Shown: in pieces, positions 33,311-45,520 of the stretch | Position numbering within the stretch: the stretch's first letter is position 1 | How the letters are laid out: each line of letters opens with the position of its first letter | DNA from: Cavia porcellus | Lineage: Eukaryota > Chordata > Mammalia > Rodentia > Caviidae | Length of the DNA: 64,000 nt | Reading direction: 5' to 3' | Assembly: GCF_034190915.1 (NCBI RefSeq) | Contig: NW_026947502.1 | Location: forward strand, 39,400,785 to 39,464,784 | The notes under the pieces: model-generated | What the model saw: only the letters and a program-made list of their open reading frames with translations | What the model was told of the DNA's origin: nothing | Database searches by the model: none | Program-made: the position numbers and the translations under genes

Positions 33311-34619
33311 TTTCATTCAAGATCAACTGAACTCATAGATACAGACCCACAGAGAGTGAAGGTGACTTTATTTGTAAGAAACATACTAGTTGTTCTAGCT
33401 GATTATGGTAGTAACATCAGGCAGGAGTAACAGGCTAGACAGCATTTACATTCACTTGTACATCTGCTTGTGTAATTCTTTTTTTTTACTTTACTTCCTC
33501 CCACTAAAAGGTATCAGGATAACAAGAATTCTACTCTATTTTTTACTCACTGTCAATACCTAAACAATGAGGGGAGATATAATGGAGACTTCCATGTAAA
33601 TTTGGTGAAATAAATCACATATATTGAAGATTACAGCTATTAGTTTGACATTATTATGCAAATTTTCCTCACTCTCAAAGTCTGTTTTTAAATCCTTATC
33701 AAAAACTGTATGCCAGAAGTGCTATTTCTGAAATAATCAAAACAATGCATTCCATCCTCCAGATAGTTAGTAAAACTATTTTGTCTCTTTAAGATTTGTA
33801 TTTTCATTTTGTGCACTTAAGTTTTCCCAAATAATGTAATAAGGAGACATTCAAGATATTGAATACTTTTATGAATTTAATATTTTCATTTCTTAGAGAA
33901 TATTTTCACTAATAATTCAAAATTCTAGAGAACATTTGACATGTCAAATATTTTTGAGAATTTTTAAACAAAAAAGTTTTGCTACTTCTAAGAATCCAGC
34001 GTACTTTCTGTCATCCGATTACTTACTAATCACATAATCCTTTATCTTTTGGCTGCTCAGGAGTTTAAAGGCAAATCTGAACTCTTTTACAGTTAAAAAT
34101 GTCACTTTCATCATTTGTCATTAAAATTAATATAGGACAACTGTTTAGGATTCACATCTTTTGTCAGGCAGTTTGCTAATAAGCTGAGTAACACTTCCTT
34201 ATAAAATTATCTTGTAACCTGATGAATGACTTCATAATGAATAAAGGAAAGATTATTTATGACTGAGGAGACAAATGTGGCTAGTGAACCGAGACCTGGA
34301 CCCCAGCATGGATCTGGGTGATTCCCACATCTTGCGCTTGGTAGGAGCTCTCTGTTCCCATACTTTGTTCTTTCTTCTTTACCTATACTTCTTGATTTCA
34401 CTTATACTTTGAATTTTCTCATCCTATTTATATTGTAATGCCAATTATATTTACATTTTTGTTTAAACTGTCTCCAGTGCTTTGTATAATGAGGCAGGGA
34501 GCAAAGGTACAGCAAATATGAAAGCAGAACTATGAAAATTAAATCACCTATAAATGAAAACACCTAGCGAGCAACTAGAAATTCCATGTGCCTAGTCCAA
34601 TGTAAGCCTTCCTTTGTGC
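33311..34619. other. Unassigned AT-rich DNA
   Basis: No gene or recognised repeat. Confidence 0.45.
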
Positions 34620-35092
34620 TACAGGTGGAATCGTAACTCCTGCCTTGACCCCTGAAATACATGTCATAACTCCAGTTATCTCATAATGAGACCTCATTTG
34701 GAAATAGGGTTAACACAGATGAATTAGTTAATACCAGGTCATGCTGGAATACACTGAGCCCTTAATCCAATATGATTGGTGGTGTAAGTGAAAAGGCACA
34801 TTCTTGTGGAGAGAGATATGATGTGAAACACGATGGGTAAATGGTTCCTGTTGTCAAAGCAGAGATTGAAGTGACACATTTTTAGCCAAGGAATGCCAAG
34901 AACTATAGCAAAACCAAAAGCTCGGAGAGAGGCATTGAAACAGATTCCCCACTACAAGTGAGATTTCAGAGGAAACATAATTCTGCTATTCATTGACTTT
35001 TTTTTTTTTTTTTTACTACTAGCCTCTAGAACTGGGTAACCACCTTGTTTGGAGTACTTTCTTATGGTGGCCCTGAGAAACCAATATACTTT
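34620..35092 (+). mobile_element. MLT1-type LTR
   Basis: Landmarks in order are 'acctcatttggaaatagggtt', 'gatgaattagttaatacca', 'cttaatccaatatgattgg', 'ggaatgccaagaactatagc', 'gagagaggcattgaaacaga', 'agcctctagaactgggtaac' and 'ggtggccctgagaaaccaat'. This is the layout of mammalian MLT1 (ERVL-MaLR) LTRs. A 17-T run (34998-35014) interrupts it. It is a solo, non-coding LTR. Confidence 0.82.
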
Positions 35093-35149
35093 CCAAAATT
35101 GCAGCTTGAAGGCAAGTCAAATTCTCAGCAAGAATAAATAGAGTATGTT

Positions 35150-35360
35150 AGTAAGATTTCCCATTTCTATACACAGTATCAGACCTCCATGACTTAAAAG
35201 GAGGAGATTCAGTGCATGGTCAGCAAGTTAGTTCCATGGCAGAAACTCCAGGGTGAAAGGAGGGCAGAACTAAGCTGCCTTGATCACTGAGGCCAGTAAA
35301 CAGAGGAGAGGAATAATGTCAGAGAAGAACGGGTGAGGGTTCCACATACAGTGTCACTGC
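35150..35360 (-). mobile_element. MaLR-like LTR fragment
   Basis: 'gagattcagtgcatggtcagc', 'ttccatggcagaaac' and 'aaacagaggagaggaa' resemble the reverse complement of the 3' half of rodent MaLR LTRs ('tttcagtccatggtcagc'). The edges are not resolved. Confidence 0.45.
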
Positions 35361-35639
35361 CACACCTACGTGGCTCACTCAGACGTACCGAAGAGTGTGC
35401 TTCAATAATCTGCTGGGAATTTCTTACTGCAAAATAGTTGTTGTATCAGCATGAATGTTCATGGCCACATTTTGTCAACTATACACACAAACTTATGTCC
35501 CTAAGCTGTACTTAATCTGCAAATGCAGACAATAGCAAAATCGTATTGTAATGATAAGGCAACAATCTCACATATAACCAGAAGTGGAATAATTTTGATT
35601 TATATATTCTGGTGCATTATGTGAGCATGACCATTTATT
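35361..35639. other. Unassigned DNA
   Basis: Nothing recognised. Confidence 0.4.
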
Positions 35640-35790
35640 TCATCCTTGAAATTGTCTGATTTCTTCCTTTTTTTCCTCTGTGACCCATCAATAATCCAGG
35701 AAAGCACGGTTTAATCTCCATATGTTTCATAATCTGACTTAGCAGGTTTTAAAGATATTTTTGAATTTTTCCAATTCAGCAACATTGTAT
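35640..35790 (-). mobile_element. Old L1 ORF2 fragment (post-endonuclease)
   Basis: 'ctctgtgacccatcaataat', 'cacggtttaatctccatatg' and 'ttttccaattcagcaaca' match, on the minus strand, the ORF2 region around the end of the endonuclease. It compares directly with 'ctctgtgacccactgattac' at about 23473 in the full-length copy. Confidence 0.75.
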
Positions 35791-35971
35791 GGGTATTGTG
35801 GTTAATTTCCTGAATCTGTCACCTGACATTTCACTAGGCCTGTGCTTTCCCAGCATAGCCTGTGAGTCACTCCCATCACCCTGGCTTTTTCAGCAGTTAT
35901 CTTCACTCTGTCTGCTGCATGGCAGAGTGTTCAACCTCACAGCTGTGCTTCTTGTTTTGCTCTTGCTTTGT

Positions 35972-36048
35972 TTTTGGTAGTGGGGATTGAACTCATGACC
36001 TCATGCTTGCTAGGCAGGCACTTATGCCACTGAGCCAAATCCCCAGCC
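35972..36048 (-). mobile_element. ID-type SINE
   Basis: 'ggtagtggggattgaactc', 'catgcttgctaggcaggca' and 'tgagccaaatccccagcc' are the reverse complement of a well-preserved ID body with both pol III boxes. Confidence 0.88.
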
Positions 36049-36129
36049 TTGTTGTGCCTTCTTGACTGTCTTGAAATGCATGTGCATGAAGGGATTCAAA
36101 TGAATTAGAATTTTAAAAGGGACTTTTTG

Positions 36130-36345
36130 CTGTACAGTTTGTTGATTTTGATAGGAGCAGTGCTACAGCCAACACACCATGCAAATACAGTGTTTTCACG
36201 CTACCTCTTGTAGTTGAACTTCCTCTCCCAACCCTAACACCCGGCAACCACTGATTGGCTCTTCTTCCTCATACATTTTCTATTTCTAGTACATAATAGG
36301 AATGAAAACCTAGAATGTAAGGCCTTTCCAGAGGGGTTGCTTTCC
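36130..36345 (-). mobile_element. Possible old L1 3' UTR fragment
   Basis: 'ctctcccaaccctaacaccc' and 'ggcaaccactgattggctct' resemble the 'ctctggcaaccactgat' landmark in the 3' region of ancient L1M elements read on the minus strand. It is short and weak. Confidence 0.35.
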
Positions 36346-36435
36346 CAAAATAAAGATTTATTCGTGATGCATTGTTTTTGCCTTTTTTTAAGGAAAAAAA
36401 TAAAACAAAGTTTTATGACAAAATTACAAGAGAAG

Positions 36436-36484
36436 CCAGAGGTACTGAGTTAGATTCGCAGTACCCAAAAAAAGAAAGAAAGAA
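36436..36484 (+). mobile_element. ID SINE 3' remnant with an A-rich tail
   Basis: 'ggtactgagttagattcgcagtaccc' resembles the ID B-box end, followed by AAAG repeats. The 5' half is missing. Confidence 0.45.
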
Positions 36485-36674
36485 AACATCAATGACTACC
36501 TGGTAGTGGTACTGAATACAAAAATATGCCTCACAGAAAGAATTAAAAAGAAAAAAAAAAAACACTTATGGAGAAACTCAGTCCCATATATTAGTTTTGT
36601 TCTACAGAACCAGAAGTGTGGTTGACATGCAGTCTCACTTGAATAACATTGAATTTTGTAGTGGAAAAAAAGGT

Positions 36675-37100
36675 TGTTAAGGTGTCCCTCCACAGACTCT
36701 GAAGGTCACAGGCGGGGCTTTTCAGAGGTGACTGAATCTAAAGTGTGTGATGTTGGGTTCAGGGGTGTGTGGTTACTACGTCAGCCCACTAACTTGGCAC
36801 GGCTCTAGAAGTGAAGAATGATCAGATGTTACTTGGGTGTGTCATCTGTCCTAAGGGTGGACGCACTGGACAGAATAAAAGGGACACAAAGAGGGACGCT
36901 ATTCTGCTTCTTTGCCACTTTGCTGCCTTTTGCCAACCATGAACTTTCTCCTTTGTGATGCCCTCTGCCATGACACCCTACCATGGAGCCAGTCAATTGT
37001 GGACTGAAACCTCTGCAAACTGTGAGCCAAAATAAACCTCTCTTTCTTTACTGAGTGGCGGTGTTCTGACTCAGCAATGAGAAAAGTAGCTAAAGCAACA
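36675..37100 (+). mobile_element. MaLR-like solo LTR
   Basis: Starts with TG ('tgttaaggtgtccct') and ends with CA ('agtagctaaagcaaca'). The body has 'ggcggggcttttcagaggtg', 'gatgccctctgccatgaca' and 'gaaacctctgcaaactgtga', with AATAAA at 37031-37036. It is the most complete member of the LTR family shared with 7.0, 17.7 and 31.0 kb. No clean flanking TSD was visible. Confidence 0.8.
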
Positions 37101-37219
37101 GTAAAATTTGCAAAATTTTTCAAATTTGCCAAACTTACCTTGCTTTCCCGTTTATGGAGAAAATTATTTTCTGCAGTTTATAACAAGAAAATTTTATATT
37201 TCTCTGTATCTGATGACAA

Positions 37220-37420
37220 TTCTATTATCCCATTTATGCTACTACAATAAAATGCCTGAGAGGGTCTATTTTATGGAGAAATTTCCTTAGCTCCCAGTTT
37301 TATCAGCTAAAAGCCCAAGTGGCACAGTGCTAGCTCTGATGAAGGCATTCTCACTGGCAGAATCCATATGACACCATATGACAAGAGACAGGAGTACTTC
37401 TGGGACCTATCTTTTCATCT

Positions 37421-37422
<2 letters not shown>
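37220..37422 (-). mobile_element. MaLR-like LTR fragment ending at a TC repeat
   Basis: 'actacaataaaatgcctgag' and 'tattttatggagaaatttcc' resemble the reverse complement of the 3' end of a MaLR-type LTR. It then decays into the TC microsatellite. Confidence 0.45.

Positions 37423-37454
<32 letters not shown>
37423..37454. repeat. (TC)n microsatellite
   Basis: An almost pure TC repeat of about 32 bp. Confidence 0.95.
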
Positions 37455-37456
<2 letters not shown>

Positions 37457-38182
37457 TTTTTTGTGCTTTGTTTTAAAGATTTTTATGTTTGCTTTTAAAT
37501 TTTAAAAAAATTTAACTTGCACATACAAATTGTATATATTTATGGATTCCATGTTAATATATTACATGCTGTAGAAAGTTCATGTCAGGCAAATCCACAT
37601 CTTCAGTGTTTCTTTATTCTGTCCTCATGAAGCCACTAGTATTCAGTGAGAATGGCTCCATCCGAATGATTCCCACTAATCAGGATCATAACTGCTCAAA
37701 GGCCTTACCTCTCAACCTTATGGCTGGGTTAAGTTTTACCCTCTGAACACTTCGCAAAGGGGATTTAAGATCAACGTGTATACTGCTGGACAAAATCCTC
37801 AAACTGTATCTGAACAACAGCACAATTTCTGCTTGTTCATGCAACACATTTTATCTAGTTTTTGTATATACATCATCTATACTGCCAATAGTCCATTTTC
37901 TGAAAGATTATTTTTACATTTACTCAATAAGCCAGTACTTATTTGTAATAAACTAGAGAAATGAAAACTTATTTCCAAAGGAATACACTGATGACACTGA
38001 TGATCTCAATTTTTATTTGAAAGACTTTGAAAAATGAATGACCAGAATTCCTATTAATATCCAAATTTGACAATTAATATTACATTTTTAAAAATATACT
38101 AAAAATATTTTAAAATAATATTTGAATGAACCAGGGCTTGTTCACCATAAAAGTTGCTATGTACAATGTCAATACAAGTTCC
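37455..38182. other. Unassigned AT-rich DNA
   Basis: No gene or recognised repeat. Confidence 0.45.
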
Positions 38183-38700
38183 AATATTCTATATTAGTTA
38201 TGAAAAATGTTTTACCAAATAAACTATATCAGCATCATCTTGAAAAACTGTAACACATTATCACAAGAGTTAACTAAAATTTATAAATGTATGGGAAATG
38301 AATTATATTCAGTTTATACATTTGGCATAAATGAAAATTAGGATCTTCTTTTGAACCTAAACAGGCATAATTGGATTTTTGAAATGAAAGCTTTAGATGT
38401 TGAAAGTACAACTGCTGCATGTGAAAAGCTAACACAATTGCATATTCTGTATCATTTATGGAAAATTTTACTAAATAAACTATATCAGAGCATCATTTAA
38501 AAAACTATAACACATGCTGATTAACTAAAATTTTGAGAGATGTGTGAAATGAATTAAAATTCAGTTTATACATCAAACCCAAATGAGAATTAAGGACTTT
38601 TCTTCTTTTGATCTAATTAAGAAGTATAATTGGTTTTGTGAAATGAACGTTTCAGATGCTGAAATTGTAAGTGCTGTATGTGAAGAGCTAACACAATTGT
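38183..38700. repeat. ~258-bp tandem duplication (two copies)
   Basis: Copy one is 38183-38440 and copy two 38441-38700, directly abutting. Shared blocks include 'aataaactatatcag' (38219, 38475), 'tcagtttataca' (near 38310, 38562) and 'gctaacacaattg' (38428, 38687), so the period is 256-259 bp. By eye the copies are clearly diverged, so the event is old. No open frame and no known repeat family were recognised. Confidence 0.88.
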
Positions 38701-39764
38701 GAAAACCAGAGATCAATTAATGAGTTTTCCAAGTTCTAGATAGCAAATTTTAGTATTCAACTTCGTTCTTAATAATTAGTTACTTATCTAAATCTTTCCT
38801 AAAACAGCATTCAGTTTATAGAATTAGGCTTACTGATGTCTGTCCTGCTTCACTGAATTAAACAGAACGCTTTCTCCAATTGTGAGGAGAGCTTGGAATT
38901 TGGCTCTGAGATTCTCTAAGGAGACGGGGACTTGGTGCATTGTTCATAGCTCTCTCTATATTTCCAGTCACAATGCACTGGCATTCACTTGGTGCCAACC
39001 ACCAGAAAATAATCACCAGGGCTCTAAAAATAAATACCAGAAAGTAATTTGGCCTGAAATGGTGAGTCATGGAAATAATTAAACTCCTTTAAAAAGCAAG
39101 TATTTTTAAAATTCCTAGCATATGGACCTTAATCTGAAAACCTAGGGAATAACTAAAGCTGGAAGAGGAACCATATCCTTTTAGCTTACCAAATTTATTC
39201 CAACAATACAGTGGAGTTTAGTTTACTAGATACAGGAAGCAGAGCTTTCTAAAAGCGCTTATTATTTTTAGGCTGTGTATGGATGGCTGTGTGGATAGTA
39301 GGGGTGTGCAGCACGGGGAAAATGAGTTCCATACACCTCATGGAGTCTTCCCAAGCAGTTAGAGATAATGTTTTTCACTTCATTTTACTGATAAGAAACT
39401 ATAACACTTAGAGATTCAGCAATTTTATTAGTTGTTCTTCCTCTATATGAAAAATCAAAGCCTGGAGTCTTTGTGTGCCTGTTCTGGTAGTCCCTCTACC
39501 AGAGGGACTACCTTTACAATGCTTTCTTCTATATTACAATTAATCAAAAAATAAAGCAATTGATGACCCCATCATTTTGTGAATCACAGATCACTTTTTA
39601 TAATGTAGTAATAAATTTATTTTATATAGCTTCTGGAAAGACAACCTTAACACAATATGGCTCAAAGGTTACTGTGAAAATAAATGAAGACCGTATAAAC
39701 GAATAAATAGGCATAATCAAAATTTGTTGTATCATGGAGGCAAACATCATCCCTTGGGGATTCA
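38701..39764. other. Unassigned AT-rich DNA
   Basis: No supported gene. Around 38882-39082 both strands have short overlapping frames without domains. Confidence 0.4.
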
Positions 39765-39980
39765 AGGCAGGAAAGTGACGTAAAAGTACTATAATACAAA
39801 AATTAGCAGGCTTTACGTATATTCTGTGCACAGGAAGTTGGAGACAAAATAGGTGAGGCATTTATGTGATGATCTTGAGAACATATTTGGTTTTCTGTCA
39901 TGAGTTGGAAGTGAGTGGTCAGGTGTTGGCTTGGCTACCTAGGCTAGCTGCTGCAGAGGTGGAGGGTCAGAGATGTGTGT
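39765..39980. repeat. Unassigned dispersed repeat, copy A
   Basis: Paired with 41031-41316 in the same orientation. Shared blocks are 'aagttggagaca', 'gatcttgagaacatatttgg' versus 'gatcctgagaacgtatttgg', 'gagttggaag', 'cttggctacctagg' versus 'cctggcttcctagg', and 'gctgcagagg'. The family is not recognised. Confidence 0.75.
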
Positions 39981-41030
39981 TTGTACAAGCTCTGGCCATG
40001 GTCTCTTTGTACATTCGATCTCGCAGGGACAATGACTAAAAAGTATTAGTACTTAGAACTGGAAAATAAGTATTAAATGCTATTTTTAGAAAATGTAAAT
40101 GTAGGAACCCCTACACAAGAATTCATTTCTTGCTATGTTTTCCCAAATACTCTCCCTTACATATGGTAGACGTTCTAACTGCTCCTCTCTGCAAATTTTC
40201 AATTCCTACAGCATCACTCAGTTATTGTTTCCTCTTTTCTGAGAAAAGGAAATCTAATTAGAAAAAACAACCTTTGAACATTCCCATTATCACCTCTGTA
40301 TTCCTTCATAGCCCTTTGCCCCTTATCTCTGTTAATCTGCATGAACTGGCCATGCTCACAAATAAGGCAAACCCTGCTGCTCTTGCCTAGGATTTTATCC
40401 CATATCGTCTCCTCAGATTTCTCTCTATAATTATTCTCTCTCTTTTTCATCATCCATTTTGACATCTCTCCATTAACACTCCAATAGCATATTTACAGTT
40501 TTAATTTATTCTGGCTTAAAATGGTCCTCTGAGACCTTACATTTCTTCTCAGTATACCCACTTCTATACCCATTGTAGTAAGATCTCTTTAAGTTTTTTC
40601 TTTGTTTTCAAAAGCTCACAATGCATAGTTTTATGAATCTCTTCTATCTGAATTTTGCTACTGGATGTTTATGTTCTGAGATCATTTAGTTAAGAGACTA
40701 CTGTTTATATATACAGATCAATGGAGCTAATGATAATGATATTAGTTTTCTCAGAATGTATGGGCAAAAATATAGAGTCAATGCATTCAATACAAGGTTC
40801 ATCATGAAGGCTTTCTTTCTGCAATAATTAGTTAACAGTTTTTGTTCAGTTATATAACCAGGTTAAAAGGCAAAGTACATATTAGTTAGAAGGTATATTA
40901 TAGCAGATCCTACTTTTCTCATGTCCTCAGACACTTTGGAGTTCAATTTTTTAAATGTGCTTTCCATAAAACAGGACAATTTTTTGCAAGGCTTTGAGAT
41001 AGGAAGCAATAAAGTATGACAAACCACTTT
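39981..41030. other. Unassigned DNA between direct repeats
   Basis: No retroviral-type open frames and no gene. The flanking direct repeats are therefore not clearly the LTRs of one provirus. Confidence 0.45.
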
Positions 41031-41316
41031 AGGCAAAGTGATGCAAAAGCACTGTATTAATTCTAAAATTAGAAATCTTTAGATATGTTCTGATTGGTTG
41101 TTGACACAAGAAGTTGGAGACAGACTATGGGTGGGGGTGGTAATTTACGTGATTGATCCTGAGAACGTATTTGGAATTCTCTGTCTTGAGTTGGAAGGGG
41201 AGGCAAAATACATGAAAGCAAGCACTTGTTGACCAACCTCCGACTGTTCTCCAGAGGTGCTGGCCTGGCTTCCTAGGTTGGTTGCTGCAGAGGCTGTAGG
41301 TTAGCGACATATGTGG
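41031..41316. repeat. Unassigned dispersed repeat, copy B
   Basis: Matches 39765-39980 but carries about 50 extra bases ('acttgttgaccaacctccga' region, near 41226). It might be an unidentified LTR or an old segmental copy. Confidence 0.75.
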
Positions 41317-41884
41317 TAACAGCCTATTAGTCCTGAGACTTGAACTTCATATTGTGATGCACTTTCCATACAGGTGATTAAGTTCTGTAAGATAATTGTT
41401 GTTAGTTGAAACACAGAAGAATATCATCCTTTGAATTCTCTAATCACACTATCTCCAAATGATTCATTCATCTACATAAATATATAGAATATTTATATTA
41501 TATATATATTCTTGAATATATATGTGTGGGTGAAATACAGTGAACAAGGTGGTTCAAGTTACCTTCAATTGAAAGTGGATTATTCGAATTGTTGGAATTC
41601 TTGTATAAACTAGAGGGTTATTTCTATTTTCTCCTTGCCCAGAGCTTAGTACAGTATTTTGGTACTCTATCTGAATAGACAAAACAATGTGTTGAAATTT
41701 TTACACCAAGTACAAAATTTTTTGATAGACTGTGTTTTATAGAAATCTGGGTCTGCAGAAAAGTTGACTGGACAGTCATGGAGTTCTCACATAATTTTTC
41801 TTCTGAACTTTGTACAATTTCTCCTGTTATTTACATATTGCATTCATATGTTATCCATTTGTAACAATGAATGAAACACTGTTG
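41317..41884. other. Unassigned AT-rich DNA
   Basis: No gene or recognised repeat. Confidence 0.4.
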
Positions 41885-42665
41885 AGGTTTTTTTTTTTTA
41901 TCAACGAAAGTCTGTACTTTGCATTCGAATTCATTCCTGTGTTATCAGTGACATGAATCCATTATTAGTGCATCATTCAGTTCCGTTGCCCTAAAGGCTC
42001 CCATTTTGTACCTGTTCATCTGTTCTTTCCTCCCCTCCCTGGAACCCCTGGTAAACACTGATCCTTTCACTGTTTTACATTTCCCATAAAGTCCTGTTGT
42101 TGTAAACATACAGCATTAACTTCTTTTAGGCCAGCTTGTTTCATGTAGCATATGTTTTGAAGGTTTCTCCATATTTTTAAATGGCTTAGTAGATTTTTTT
42201 ACCTCTGTCATTGTATGAAAATAGCACAATTAATTTTTTCCTGCTCACCTACTTAAAGATAACTCTCCATCTAAGTTTTTACAATATGAATAAAGGTGCT
42301 AGAAATGTCCATGTGAAAGTTTTCATTTGAACATAAATGTATTATTCATTGGAGTACACACCAAAGAGCATGAGTGCTGGATGATATGATAAGAGCACCT
42401 CTTGGAAGAAATTACCAAAATGTCTTCTACAATAGCTGTTTTATTTTTCAGTTCCATCAGCAATGAATGAAATTTCCTTCGCCAGAATTCGCTATTGCTG
42501 CTCTTTTGAGTTCAGGCTGTTCTAGCTGTTTAATGACGTCTCAGTGTTTGTCTGCACTTCCTTAGCTACATTTGAAGCTGCACGCTATTATACATGGTTA
42601 TTTGCCATTGTGTATCTTCCTTGGTAAAGCATGCACTTTTCATGAAATACTCCTTACTATATATC
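41885..42665 (-). mobile_element. Ancient L1 3' UTR and ORF2 end
   Basis: Minus-strand L1M-type 3' region. On the plus strand the order is 'cctggaacccctggtaaaca', 'ccagcttgtttcatgtagca', 'gacctctgtcattgtatgaa'-like text, 'tacaatatgaataaaggtgc', 'ccatcagcaatgaatg' and a tail at 'tatttgccattgtgtatct'. All match the familiar order seen near the end of old L1s ('ctgctatgaacattc', 'ccagcagtgtatgag'). It is heavily mutated. Confidence 0.72.
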
Positions 42666-43815
42666 TCAGAATCATTTATTAATCTTTTGTAGAGGAATAG
42701 ATACACACACTAAGTTTACTATATAGATGCCGCTAAAAAGAAAAAATTCAATTCACATTCCAAGGAAAGTGACAGTTTAAGCAACAACAAAACCTCCCTT
42801 TTTCATGATGAAATTCACCAGGAGCCACTATTTTCAACTTAAATTATGAGTAAGATGCTTTATGTCTAAGTCTTATTTTTTTTTCTTTTCAGGTGGCTTT
42901 TTACTAAGAAACTTGTACATATGCTATATATTTGTGAAAGGTGAAGTGTACTCAGCTCAATATGTCTATCATATAATAAAGCAATTTCAGTCCTGGAAAA
43001 AGACCAATAAAATATATACATATGCTTATGGAGAAATATGTAAATAATGTTCATAACATTAGTAACAGCATGAGGAATTAGTTGGTAATTAGTAAGAGAC
43101 TGCAAACAGTCAGTCTCTTACCAACAGACTCATTCACATAGTGGAATGCAAGAGAAAAGAAGCTAAGCAAATGAAAAAATGATTGCTACAAACAACCGTC
43201 TGCATGAACCTTAAAATATAATGTTAAAGAAGATAAGGCAGGCAAAAACAGCACAACTACACTCTTTGATTTATGTGGACTTCAAAAACGAATAGAAATG
43301 ATCCATTCTTCTGGAACTCAGGTCACCGGTTGTACATAATACTGGAAATTCATGGAAGGTGGGGTGTGCCACTAGAAAGGAGCCCAAAAGGGCTTGAGAA
43401 GGGCCGATCAAATTCTTTTTCATAGTTGAGTAGTTTTTAAATGATTTTGTTCAAATAGTTGACCTATTTGTTTGTAGTTTGAAAAAATAAATATAATCAT
43501 ATATGTTTTAAATAAATAAATATATATTTATGTACATATGCCCTAAAAAGGTATGTCATGTTCAATTTTCTACTCCTCTTTTAGTCTTATACCATTTGTA
43601 GTGAAATATATACAATTGAATAAAAGTTGTATATGTTTATTGTATTTGTAAAGAAGTAAAATCATACACCTGGTTCTTTTGGCTTATCCTTTATTTGCAA
43701 AAGTCTGAAATAGGAAAGGAAAAATATGTAAACATATGCACTTAGATTTCACATAATTCATACATGAACATATATTTTCCACATTTGCACTCTCTTTGTC
43801 TTTAGGCTTACTTCC

Positions 43816-43819
<4 letters not shown>
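42666..43819. other. Unassigned AT-rich DNA
   Basis: No supported gene. The frame at 42862-43047 lacks similarity. Confidence 0.45.

Positions 43820-43855
<36 letters not shown>
43820..43855. repeat. (CA)n microsatellite
   Basis: A pure CA dinucleotide repeat of about 36 bp. Confidence 0.95.
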
Positions 43856-43857
<2 letters not shown>

Positions 43858-45520
43858 AGTCATCCAGTTTCCACTTTGTAAGAAAGTCTCAATAGATATT
43901 AAAGTTGTAAATTGTTCTGGAGAGGACTTTATATGTAGGGACCTCCTAAGGTTATAATTCTAGTATTTTCTTTCTCCTAGACATGTTCTGAAAAGTTAAG
44001 GACTGGCCCTGATGAAACTGATTGCAATGCATGAACTGTGACTAACTTGTACAATGTCCAAGCAAAGGGCATGAAGTGTGGTTGCTGAATTGCATCATTC
44101 CAGTTTCATATGCAGTGTCTTTGGTTTGGGAACCACTAGGCAAAAGGTATCATTGAAATCTGAAATTATATTGCTTACAAATATTTTAAGCAATAATTGT
44201 TAAAAATAATTTGAAGATTATACTTATCTCGCCAATTCACTGGTGCCTGCATTCATAACTTCCTCTCTTCTCCATCCCGCTATTTTCACAGCCTTCTCTA
44301 GACCCTCTTGGCATAAGATAAACAAGATGCCACTTGTGTTTTGCTGACTCCTAGGTAGTAATGTTAGAAGGAAGTATCTGGTTTTCTCTGCAGAGGAATA
44401 GAAGGCAGGAAGAAACCTGGTCAGAAGGTGGGATCTTAGAGCATCTGTGAGAATTAAAAAGTAAGAATTAACTGGAATGGAATACAAGGTAAGATAATAT
44501 TAGCAGGAGGAGAAGACATCCTGGTTGGAACTAACCTTTCTTCCATAAAAGCTGCCCCAGGGTTGTCTTATCAGAAGATTCACCACATCTTCCCAAAACA
44601 CATCCAAGTATACATGTGTGAGCATACACAAAAACATTCACACACCTCTCCATCTCTCAGGAGAGAAAGTGAAGGAGAGAGAGAGAGCAAGACAGTTAGT
44701 GAGAGAGTACAAGAGACCCTTGTAACAGACTGTTAATTGGATCTCACAAAGGAATACTTTCCCCTACCGAATAATGCTATTCTTGATACTCATTTAATTT
44801 TCTACCCATGACTTGTTAGAGATTATGATGATGAAGGTGAAGACAACAGGAGGTCTAAATCTTACTAAATGTGTACGGACATTTTTGTCACCTTTTCATT
44901 TGCAGTATGTCATTTAACTACTCTGAACAATTTCAAATGATTTTTATAATTTTCCAGGAAAAGAAATTTAAAATACAATATGAATTCACTCAGCTAGTAA
45001 ATATGCATAACTAGTAAAAGATATACCGTTTGGTATAGTACATATTTGTAAAATAAATGGAAAATAAATGAATAAATGAAAAGGGTATTATATGTAACTG
45101 AACAAAGATTTGTTCCTTAATGTTACAGGAGCAACATTCCAAAGTATTCAGTAGCTACATGAATTTTTCCAGAGCAATTCAAGATTCCAAATCAATTAAA
45201 AATTATATTTAGGCATCATTGTCCTGGAGTTGCTTTAGGGTCCAAGGTGTGATCCTGCTCCCTCCATTGACAGGACTCAGGGATCAGAGATCGAGGGAAA
45301 CCAGAGACAGGACCCAGGCTAGAGTGCACACACAATGACAGGTGAGACTAGTGGCTCTGCATTGTCTGAAGCAACAGTACAGTAGGAGCCAGCAGGTGGT
45401 GAGTTAGGTGAACCAGCGTTGTGCTCAGAGACAAAGTCATGTGGAATAGAAGCAGGCAGGTATGGACAGGTTCTTTTCTTTTTTCTTTTCTCTTAATCTT
45501 TTCTTACTTTTCAATTTTCT
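43856..45520. other. Unassigned DNA
   Basis: No gene recognised. A purine-rich GA patch is at about 44670-44710. Confidence 0.4.

Noticed and set aside
39765..41316. Complete endogenous provirus with two LTRs
   Set aside because: The ~1.05 kb between the repeats shows no gag, pol or env-like frames, and no TSD or primer-binding site was seen. Kept only as an unassigned repeat pair.
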